NCBI GenBank assembly: GCA_963618735.1
Contig: CAVEUM010000001.1
Coordinates: 1-64,000 of the forward strand
Source: CAKUFA01 sp963618735
GTDB lineage: Bacteria > Bacillota > Clostridia > Christensenellales > Aristaeellaceae
Reading direction: 5' to 3'
Length of the DNA stretch: 64,000 nucleotides
This document shows, piece by piece, positions 57,909 to 64,000 of this stretch; the first letter of the stretch is position 1; the number at the start of each line of letters is the position of its first letter. The notes under the pieces are model-generated. The model was not told the DNA's origin. It saw nothing but the letters and a program-made list of their open reading frames with translations, and did not search any database. The translations under genes were made by a program, and so were the position numbers.

Positions 57909-58555
57909 TTATTACCTGCATTGGTCATGCCATGTTTCTGATGGAATTGGACAATGGCATGCGCATTCTTACTGATCCTGTGGATCATGGAAGCGGCTAT
58001 CTCGTCAATCCTGTGAAGGCGGATGCGGTGCTGGTATCGCACAAGCATCATGACCATGCTGCGCTGGAAAACGCGCCTGACGCTCAGGTGATTGACCGTG
58101 AGGGTCTGCACACGCTGGCTGTGGATGTGAAGGTGACGGCGGTGCACTCCTGGCATGATGACGCCCAGGGTGCCAAGCGCGGGGACAATCTGCTCTTCCT
58201 TCTGGAGGCGGAAGGCCTTCGCGTGGCACATTTGGGCGACCTTGGACATTTGCCGACCAAGGAGCAGGTGGCTGCACTGGCTCCTGTGGATGTGCTGATG
58301 ATTCCTGTGGGCGGTTACTATACCATTGACGCGTCCCAGGCGAAGCAGACGGCAGAAATGCTTGGCGCGCGGGTCATTCTGCCCATGCATTACCGCACGA
58401 AATATAATGCGGACTGGCCGATTGCTCCCGTGGAGGATTTCCTTGCGCTGTACAGTGAGAAGGATATTGGCCGTCAATCCCTGCTGCGGGTCACCAGCGG
58501 CGATCTTGTCTGCCAGAAAAAGGTCTGCCAGCTGGAAGCTCAGCTGAAAGGGTGA
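57905..58555 (+). CDS. Metallo-beta-lactamase fold hydrolase (UlaG-like)
   Basis: This 216-residue MBL-fold protein has the Zn motif HKHHDHAALE, an HSWHDD loop, and the late GDLGHLPT and MHYRTKY segments. It resembles the small UlaG-like or YtkL/UPF0173 hydrolases, which cut phosphodiester or lactone substrates. The start overlaps the previous stop by ATGA, and the stop overlaps the QueG-like start by GTGA. Confidence 0.92.
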   Translation: MIITCIGHAMFLMELDNGMRILTDPVDHGSGYLVNPVKADAVLVSHKHHDHAALENAPDAQVIDREGLHTLAVDVKVTAVHSWHDDAQGAKRGDNLLFLLEAEGLRVAHLGDLGHLPTKEQVAALAPVDVLMIPVGGYYTIDASQAKQTAEMLGARVILPMHYRTKYNADWPIAPVEDFLALYSEKDIGRQSLLRVTSGDLVCQKKVCQLEAQLKG

Positions 58556-59409
58556 CAGATTACAGCATGGATATGGAGCAAACCCTGTTGGACGGGGGCT
58601 TTGCACGGGTGATAACGCTCAGTGCTGCAGCGTGCGGCGCGGCCGATCATGGTACGCTTTTGCTGGCTTTCTGGACGTATCAGGCGGAAAAAGAACCTGC
58701 CGACCATGATGCGTGGATTCACCCGTATTATTACGCTTCTCAGAAGGCATACCGCACGGCGGAAGCGGCAGTGGAGGCCTCGGCAGGTGAATGGACGCTG
58801 CGGGATGACATTCGGGTAAAGCCGATTTTCGCGCGTCTCCCGGGCTTTACCCAGGGCAGAAATACCCTGTCCTATATGGAAAAAGCGGGAAGCCGCTTTC
58901 ATGTGCAGATTATGCTGACAGAGCAGGATCTGCCTGTGACGCATACGCTGGAAGCACCCCATGAGCTTCATTGCGGCAAGTGCACCAAATGCATGCAGGC
59001 CTGCCCAACAGGAGCTATTGACGAGGAAGGGTACCATCGGGAAAAATGCCTGCGGAACTGGATGATGTCCGGTAAGCCAATTCCGGAGGATATGCGGCAC
59101 ATGGGCAACAGGCTTCTGGGGTGCGACAGCTGTCAACGGTGCTGTCCTCATCAGATTGAACCGAGCGGGGAAAGCAATGCACCGATTTCTCTGAAAGAAT
59201 TATTGCAGAATCCGAAAGAAACCACTATGGCGCTTCGGCCGATTATCGGAAGCAACATGGCCATTACGAATCGTGTGCTGGGGCAGGCCTGCCTTGTGGC
59301 AGGATGCAGCGGTGATCGATCCCTGCTGCCGCTGCTGAAGAATCTCGAAAAGCATCCGTCGCCATTGGTGGCGGAGCACGCATCCTGGGCGGTTCAGCAG
59401 TTGGAATGA
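58552..59409 (+). CDS. QueG-like iron-sulfur protein, shortened
   Basis: This 285-residue protein has two 4Fe-4S motifs, CGKCTKCMQACPTGAI and CDSCQRCCPHQ, followed by a C-terminal HEAT-like repeat (NLEKHPSPLVAEHASWAVQQL), as in epoxyqueuosine reductase QueG. QueG is about 350-380 residues and binds cobalamin with its N-terminal half; here that half is short, about 125 residues, so cobalamin binding is doubtful. It may be a distinct reductase. GTG 58552 overlaps the previous TGA; ATG 58567 is an alternative. Confidence 0.8.
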   Translation: MTDYSMDMEQTLLDGGFARVITLSAAACGAADHGTLLLAFWTYQAEKEPADHDAWIHPYYYASQKAYRTAEAAVEASAGEWTLRDDIRVKPIFARLPGFTQGRNTLSYMEKAGSRFHVQIMLTEQDLPVTHTLEAPHELHCGKCTKCMQACPTGAIDEEGYHREKCLRNWMMSGKPIPEDMRHMGNRLLGCDSCQRCCPHQIEPSGESNAPISLKELLQNPKETTMALRPIIGSNMAITNRVLGQACLVAGCSGDRSLLPLLKNLEKHPSPLVAEHASWAVQQLE

Positions 59410-59480
59410 AGGCTTTAGACGGTTGCAGAGGAAAAATCTCGATGAAATGAAAATAATACCAATTTGTCCGTTACACAAGC

Positions 59481-59519
59481 AAAGCCCCTGCTTTCAGAAA
59501 AGAGAAAGCAGGGGCTTTT
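59481..59519. terminator. Strong terminator between convergent units
   Basis: AAGCCCCTGCTTTC pairs with GAAAGCAGGGGCTT around AGAAAAGA, followed by TTTT on the plus strand and T/G-rich sequence on the minus. It serves the QueG-like operon and probably the convergent methyltransferase gene. Confidence 0.92.
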
Positions 59520-59567
59520 GGCGGCAGACTTGGGCGTTTGCTGCAGATTCTATCGTTGACGCAGAAC

Positions 59568-60323
59568 TTACTCCTTGTCGCGCATCAGGTCGTACATCAT
59601 GATGCCGGCTGCAATGGCTGCGTTCAGAGATTCAGCACCGCCGCGCATGGGCAGACGAAGCTTGTGGGTCGCCTCGGCCTGTACCGCGGGGGAAACACCA
59701 TTGCCTTCGTTGCCAATGATCAGACAAAATTTGTTGCCGACAGGTTCACGGTGAAAGAATGGTGTTCCGTCCAGCTGAGAGGAAAGGATGCTCCAACCTT
59801 CAGAGCGCATGCCGTGCAGGGTATCGGCAAGCTGATCCGTGATGGTGATGGGCATGCGGAAAATGCTGCCCATGGTGGCGCGCAATACCTTGGGGCTGAA
59901 GACATCGGCACACTTGTCGCTCATAATCACACCGTCAAAACCGGCAGCGTCAGCGGTGCGAAGAATGGTGCCTACATTGCCGGGATCCTGCACATCATCC
60001 AGCGCCAGCAGGCAGGAGCCGACAGCCTTCACGGTCTGCATCCGCACGATGGCGGCAATCCCCTGGGGCGTTTTGGTATCGCACACGGCGGCCAGCACGT
60101 GGTCGGGCAGAAGGTAGGCTTCGATGCCATCAGGCAGGGAAAAATCCTGCGCGTGGCTTTCACTTACAAGAAGGGTCTCCACCTGAAAGGAAGAGGACAG
60201 CGCTTCTTCGACCATTTTGCGGCCTTCCACCAGGAAGCAGCCGCTTTCTTTGCGCCCTTTGCGATCCTTCAGGCCGCGCCAGGCGATGATTCTTGGGTTC
60301 TTAAGGCTGGTCAGGGATTCCAT
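59568..60323 (-). CDS. TrmH/SpoU-family RNA 2'-O-methyltransferase
   Basis: This 251-residue protein has an N-terminal L30e-like substrate domain (KESGCFLVEGRKMVEEAL) and a C-terminal SPOUT domain. The SPOUT motifs are LDDVQDPGNVGTILRTADAAG, IIGNEGNGVSPAV and LPMRGGAESLNAAIAAGI. It methylates ribose of rRNA or tRNA; the RlmB/TsnR group is the best guess. AAAGGAGG supports ATG 60323. The start lies within the end of the transporter gene (23-base overlap). Confidence 0.93.
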   Translation of the reverse strand: MESLTSLKNPRIIAWRGLKDRKGRKESGCFLVEGRKMVEEALSSSFQVETLLVSESHAQDFSLPDGIEAYLLPDHVLAAVCDTKTPQGIAAIVRMQTVKAVGSCLLALDDVQDPGNVGTILRTADAAGFDGVIMSDKCADVFSPKVLRATMGSIFRMPITITDQLADTLHGMRSEGWSILSSQLDGTPFFHREPVGNKFCLIIGNEGNGVSPAVQAEATHKLRLPMRGGAESLNAAIAAGIMMYDLMRDKE

Positions 60324-61239
60324 GAGGTTCAGCCTCCTTTGCGTCAGCACGCATATTCAGCAGCATGCCGATGGCAACGGCAATACCGCCAAGCACGGTG
60401 CCCAGGGAGAAGCGTCCGGCGAAGGCGTCAATGATAACGCCTGAGAAAATTTCACCAACAAAGGTGATCACAGACATTTGCAGGGCAGACAGCCGAGGCG
60501 TTGCCACATTGCACAGGAAGATGCCCAGCGCGCCGACTGCGCCGCCAAGATACGCGGTGATTGGCAGCCCGGCGACAGGAAACGAGGCATTCATGGAGAA
60601 ACCGGAAACGGCGAAAATCAGAAAACTTCCTGCCAGACCCGTTACATAGTTCATCAGTGTGGAATGACCAACGCCGGCTGTATTGGCCAGCGAGGCATTG
60701 ATAGTGCGGGCAATGACGATGGTATAGCCGCTCAAAAAGCCCAGCACGATGGCAAGAATCATGCTTCCGCCGCTGCCGATAGAACCGTTGGAAAGCAGAA
60801 GCATCAGCGCGCATCCCACCGTCATGATAAGAATGGCCAGCGCCTTCTCCTTGCGGAAGGCATGCTTCTGTGCACCGAAAAGACCGAAGTGATCCACAAT
60901 GGCGGAGCAGGTAATCTGCCCAAGAAGCATCAGCACCAGGTTAAGCGTAACGCCCAGTACACTGACACTGCTATTGGAACAAAGCACGGTAAGAATACCC
61001 ACCACACCGCCAAGATACTGGCTCCATTTGGCCTTCTGCTTGCGTCGGCTCCAGCCGCACAGCGCCGCAGGGGTGAGAACGATGAGTCCCGCCAGGTGAA
61101 TGAAGGTGGTGGAGAACCAGTTGCCGTAGGTGGTGGAAAGGGTGGCGTTAAAGGAATTCATAACGGTAATCAGAACGCCATAAAAACATGCAATGAGGCT
61201 ATACTTCATAAAATATTGTCTACCATCCGTTTCTGTCAC
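60301..61239 (-). CDS. DMT-superfamily membrane protein (DUF606/YdcZ-like)
   Basis: This 312-residue protein has ten helices arranged as two repeated halves, as in the DUF606/YdcZ group of the drug/metabolite transporters. Each half has a glycine-rich helix (WSQYLGGVVGILTVLCSNSS and PITAYLGGAVGALGIFLCNV). The substrate is unknown. GTG 61239 follows the YitT stop directly; ATG 61209 is a possible shorter start at the first helix. It is the middle gene of a three-gene operon. Confidence 0.85.
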   Translation of the reverse strand: MTETDGRQYFMKYSLIACFYGVLITVMNSFNATLSTTYGNWFSTTFIHLAGLIVLTPAALCGWSRRKQKAKWSQYLGGVVGILTVLCSNSSVSVLGVTLNLVLMLLGQITCSAIVDHFGLFGAQKHAFRKEKALAILIMTVGCALMLLLSNGSIGSGGSMILAIVLGFLSGYTIVIARTINASLANTAGVGHSTLMNYVTGLAGSFLIFAVSGFSMNASFPVAGLPITAYLGGAVGALGIFLCNVATPRLSALQMSVITFVGEIFSGVIIDAFAGRFSLGTVLGGIAVAIGMLLNMRADAKEAEPHGIPDQP

Positions 61240-62106
61240 TTAGTTGGTTCCGCGGAAGCCTTTGCCGATGATTTCCCCTGTGTTGGTAATGAGAATAAAT
61301 GCGGTAGGATCCACACGCTTGACCTCGCGGCGGAGAAGCACAGCCTCGCGGCGATTGATGACAGTGAGAATCACGGTGCGTCCTTCATGGGTGTATGCAC
61401 CTTCACCTTGCAGTTCGGTGGCACCGCGTTTCAGGTTTACGGTGATGTATTCCACAATTTTTTCCGGGTGGGCGGTGATGATGTGGAAACACTTGTGGGT
61501 GTTGATGTTTTCAAGCACCATATCCACCATCACGGATTTGATGATCAGGCCAAGCACGCAGAAAATGCCTGTATCCATGCCGAAGGCCACGCAGGCAGCA
61601 AGGGTGATGATACAGTCTGAGCACATGAGCGCCGTGCCAATGTTCAGGCTGGTGTACTTCCGAAGAATCATGGCCACAATATCCGTGCCGCCGGAGGATG
61701 CATCCAGATTGAACAGGATGGCCGAGCCTACTGCAGGAAGACCCACGGCAAACAACAGCTCTGCAAAGGGCTGGGAGGTCATGGGGGCATCCATAGGCAG
61801 AATGATTTCCATCAGGCGGAGAAAGCCTGATGAAAGCAGGGAAGTGTAGGTGGTCTTAAAGCCAAAATCTTTGCCAAACACCGCAAAGCCGATGAGCAGC
61901 AGCAGAACGTTGATGATGGTTACAAAGGTGCCGGGGGTGAAGGCCGGAAAATAGTGAGCGAGCACAACGCTCAGGCCGCTGACGCCGCCGGTAGAAAAGT
62001 TATTCGGAAACTTGAAGAAATAGATGCCTGCGGACATGATCAGCGTGCCCAGCGTAATGAGTCCCCATTCCTTCACCTTTTTGTTCAGCTCGATCTTTTT
62101 TGCCAT
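61240..62106 (-). CDS. YitT-family membrane protein
   Basis: This 288-residue protein has an N-terminal YitT membrane part with five to six helices (SAGIYFFKFPNNFSTGGVSG, quoted in part, and SSGGTDIVAMIL) and a C-terminal DUF2179 cytosolic domain (ILTVINRREAVLLRREVKRVDPTAFILITNTGEIIGKGF, residues about 245-285, quoted in part). Family members are membrane proteins of unknown transport role. AGAAGGAG sets ATG 62106. It has a strong promoter at 62155-62183. Confidence 0.93.
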   Translation of the reverse strand: MAKKIELNKKVKEWGLITLGTLIMSAGIYFFKFPNNFSTGGVSGLSVVLAHYFPAFTPGTFVTIINVLLLLIGFAVFGKDFGFKTTYTSLLSSGFLRLMEIILPMDAPMTSQPFAELLFAVGLPAVGSAILFNLDASSGGTDIVAMILRKYTSLNIGTALMCSDCIITLAACVAFGMDTGIFCVLGLIIKSVMVDMVLENINTHKCFHIITAHPEKIVEYITVNLKRGATELQGEGAYTHEGRTVILTVINRREAVLLRREVKRVDPTAFILITNTGEIIGKGFRGTN

Positions 62107-62154
62107 GGATGGCGCTCCTTCTGCGTGAACTGTTATATCAATGAAACATTCACC

Positions 62155-62183
62155 ATTATAGCACGTAAACAAAGGCGTGACAA
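62155..62183 (-). promoter_or_regulatory. Promoter of the YitT/DMT/methyltransferase operon
   Basis: On the minus strand TTGTCA (5 of 6), 17 bases, then a perfect TATAAT (plus-strand ATTATA at 62155-62160). Confidence 0.85.
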
Positions 62184-62457
62184 GAAAGAATACAAGGAAG
62201 AATAAGCGTTTCACGAAACACCGAGCCGATTCCGCGGAACAGCGCTATTAATATTTCAGAAACAAAAAAGAAAAAATACGAAAATAAAAGCCTTGTAAAC
62301 TCAACACAAGCTGCGAGGCACACCAGCGGAAAGGAGAAAAAACATGGCCGGCGAGGAAGGACGACAGGACGCAGAAAAACAGGAAGCGGGAGCTTCATTT
62401 CCAGTTCACAGTTCTTTATTAGAATACAGGCGTAGTCTTGAAATGGAGGAAGAACCT

Positions 62458-63312
62458 ATGAAGAAGAACAAGAAACTCCGCAGGGTATTGATTATTGTGG
62501 TGGTGCTGGCGGTCATCGCAGCGGTGGCGGTGCTGCAGTTGAAGAAGAAAGGCAGCACGACTTACACCACGGAAACAGCTCGCACGCAGGATATTAACAC
62601 ATATTATACCTTCTCGGGCAATATTGAGCCTGAGGATGCGATGATTGTGACTGCCACCCAGCGCGGCACGGTGAAGGAACTGAAGTTTGAAGAGGGTGAC
62701 ACTGTATCCGAGGATGATGAAGTGGTTGTGCCCAAGTCTGGCATCAGGGTGAAGGCACCTATGGACGGCACCATTTCGGATATCTATGTTGAGGAAGACG
62801 ACGATTATGTGCCTGGTGACCAGCTGTTCCGCGTGGCGGATTACGCGCATCCCATCCTGAAGATTAAGGTCGATGAGTATGACGTATCTGCCCTGAAGAA
62901 GGGCACAACGGTGGATGTGAAGGTGCATGCCACCGGCGAAACACTGACGGGCACCATCGTCCGCATTGCACAGGAAGCTACGGTTTCCGGCGATGTCGCT
63001 TACTATGAGGCGAAAATTTCCCTGCCCCAGGATGGTACGCTGGTCATGGGTCTGACCTGCGAGATAAGCGTTCCCCGCGAGAGTGCGGAAAACGCAACAA
63101 CGGTTTCCATGGATGCCATTCAGTATGATGATGACGGCAAGCCCTATGTGTATTGCTACGGTCGCAGCGAAGAAATTGTGAAGCAGACCGTAATTCTGGG
63201 TATCAACAACGGCACCATTGTAGAAATCAAGGATGGTGTCAAGAGCGGTGAAACCATTTTGATTCCGAAGTCCAATGCCCTGAAAAAGCTGTCCTCCGTG
63301 AGGAACAAGTGA
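62458..63312 (+). CDS. HlyD/MacA-type membrane fusion protein
   Basis: This 284-residue periplasmic-adaptor-like protein of a Gram-positive ABC exporter has one membrane helix (about 8-26, VLIIVVVLAVIAAVAVL). A biotinyl-lipoyl-like domain follows (GNIEPEDAMIVTATQRGTVK, GIRVKAPMDGTISDIYVEEDD), then a beta-barrel domain to about 270. It would connect to the ABC gene ten bases after it. GGAGGA before ATG 62458 is good. A second in-frame ATG at 62344 also has AAGGAG and would add 38 residues. The gap 62184-62343 is A/T-rich and has no clear promoter. Confidence 0.9.
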   Translation: MKKNKKLRRVLIIVVVLAVIAAVAVLQLKKKGSTTYTTETARTQDINTYYTFSGNIEPEDAMIVTATQRGTVKELKFEEGDTVSEDDEVVVPKSGIRVKAPMDGTISDIYVEEDDDYVPGDQLFRVADYAHPILKIKVDEYDVSALKKGTTVDVKVHATGETLTGTIVRIAQEATVSGDVAYYEAKISLPQDGTLVMGLTCEISVPRESAENATTVSMDAIQYDDDGKPYVYCYGRSEEIVKQTVILGINNGTIVEIKDGVKSGETILIPKSNALKKLSSVRNK

Positions 63313-63322
63313 GGTGGCTGAC

Positions 63323-64000
63323 ATGGAAGATGTGATTCTGTCCATGCGGCAGATTGTGAAGCAATATCCCATGGGGGATGAAATCCAGACGGTACTCAAG
63401 GGTATCGACATGGACGTGATGAAAGGCGAGTTTGTGGCGGTGCTGGGTCCATCGGGATCCGGCAAAAGCACGCTGATGAACATCATCGGCTGCCTGGACA
63501 CACCAACCTCGGGCAGCTATACCCTCAGCGGACGGGATGTAGGCGGACTGAGTGAGGATGAACTGGCACTGGTGCGCTCGAAGGAAATCGGCTTTATCTT
63601 TCAGTCCTTTCAGCTTTTGCCCCGTCAAACCGCACTGGAAAATGTTGAACTTCCGCTGATCTACAGCGGTGTTCGCGAGCGGGAACGTCATGCAAGGGCA
63701 AAGCAGATGCTGGAACGGGTGGGTCTGTCGGACAAGATGGATCATTATCCCAATCAGCTCTCCGGCGGTCAGCAGCAGCGTGTGGCCATTGCCCGTGCGC
63801 TGGCTAATCATCCATCGATTCTGCTGGCAGATGAACCGACAGGCGCTCTGGATCAGCAGACGGGTCGTCAGGTTATGGCACTGTTCCACGACCTGAATGA
63901 AGAGGGCAACACCATTATCATGATTACCCATGACATCGGCATTGCCCGCCATGCACAGCGCATTGTCAGGCTGCTGGACGGCATGCTGACGGAAGGAGTG
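63323..64000 (+). CDS. MacB-type ABC transporter ATP-binding protein, cut by window edge
   Basis: The first 226 residues of an ABC ATPase are present. Walker A is GPSGSGKST, the Q-loop region FQSFQLLPRQTALENVELP, the signature LSGGQQQR, Walker B LLADEPTGALD and the H-loop ITHD. This pattern is typical of the LolD/MacB exporter group. The frame is still open at the window end, so it may be nearly complete or continue into a membrane domain. The preceding HlyD-like gene supports a tripartite exporter with a permease outside the window. Confidence 0.95.
   Translation, partial: MEDVILSMRQIVKQYPMGDEIQTVLKGIDMDVMKGEFVAVLGPSGSGKSTLMNIIGCLDTPTSGSYTLSGRDVGGLSEDELALVRSKEIGFIFQSFQLLPRQTALENVELPLIYSGVRERERHARAKQMLERVGLSDKMDHYPNQLSGGQQQRVAIARALANHPSILLADEPTGALDQQTGRQVMALFHDLNEEGNTIIMITHDIGIARHAQRIVRLLDGMLTEGV

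Noticed and set aside
1..64000. CRISPR arrays, transposases, integrases, tRNA or rRNA genes
   Set aside because: No repeat-spacer pattern, transposase motif or tRNA T-arm with a matching acceptor stem was found by reading both strands. A GGTTCGAATC string near 886 lies inside feoB and has no cloverleaf around it.

Overview
The window is about 57% G+C, densely coded DNA from a Firmicutes bacterium, most likely an uncultured gut or rumen Clostridia species. The evidence is strong AGGAGG ribosome binding sites, sigma-A promoters with a 17-base spacer, long-form HPF, DUF1292/DUF896/YitT/DUF1934 proteins, a candidate sigma-H promoter, and a secreted and glycan-degrading gene set. I cannot name the genus. 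Two 10-N gaps (16445-16454 and 48964-48973) show a draft or metagenome assembly. Both are flanked by duplicated ends and look like scaffolding artefacts. I see no tRNA, rRNA, CRISPR array, phage or transposase.

Layout. 1-3.9 kb: a ferrous iron uptake operon (two FeoA, FeoB, a 46-aa Cys-rich membrane peptide) behind a promoter that carries four TTAG-N5/6-CTAA palindromes, followed by a DtxR-like repressor gene. 3.9-8.6 kb: a degenerate THEP1-like protein, a Cys-tailed small protein, HPF, a membrane protein, a long PRPP synthetase, an acetyltransferase and a DUF3783 protein. 8.6-15 kb (minus): a CtpE-like P-type ATPase, then an operon of two secreted phosphodiester glycosidase-family proteins and a secreted leucine-rich-repeat protein. 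15.2-17.4 kb (plus): HIT protein, MerR regulator, alpha/beta hydrolase, then an intergenic cluster of DnaA-box-like sites. 17.7-26.3 kb (minus): one probable operon of three tandem M42 aminopeptidases (the middle one lacking a catalytic Glu), a GT-C-like membrane protein, a small protein, a lipase, DUF1294 and RarA.

26.5-32.2 kb (minus): DUF1292, then a six-gene envelope operon from one good promoter: membrane M1-type peptidase, GT2-GtrA fusion, 56-aa membrane protein, a third secreted phosphodiester glycosidase, a divergent Lgt-like protein and DUF896. 32.2-35.8 kb: YbaK, an SDR, UDP-galactopyranose mutase and a secreted protein. 35.8-41.9 kb (minus): a hexuronide pathway in which a GPH symporter imports, a GH2 enzyme with an N-x-K motif cleaves, and UxuB and UxuA convert the product to 2-keto-3-deoxygluconate. 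42.4-45.4 kb: a membrane-anchored GH3 enzyme with reversed domain order. 45.6-47.4 kb: a secreted beta-helix protein. 47.6-53.6 kb: glutamate synthase gltBD with a 5'-terminal leader hairpin.

53.8-64 kb: BioY under a probable BirA operator, a Wzx-type flippase, IspE divergent from a DUF1934/unknown/MBL/QueG-like operon, an rRNA methyltransferase/DMT/YitT operon, and an HlyD-ABC exporter cut by the window edge. Glycan envelope themes (UDP-Galf, GtrA fusion, flippase, three phosphodiester glycosidases) recur. Large open frames antisense to real genes are compositional shadows and are not annotated.
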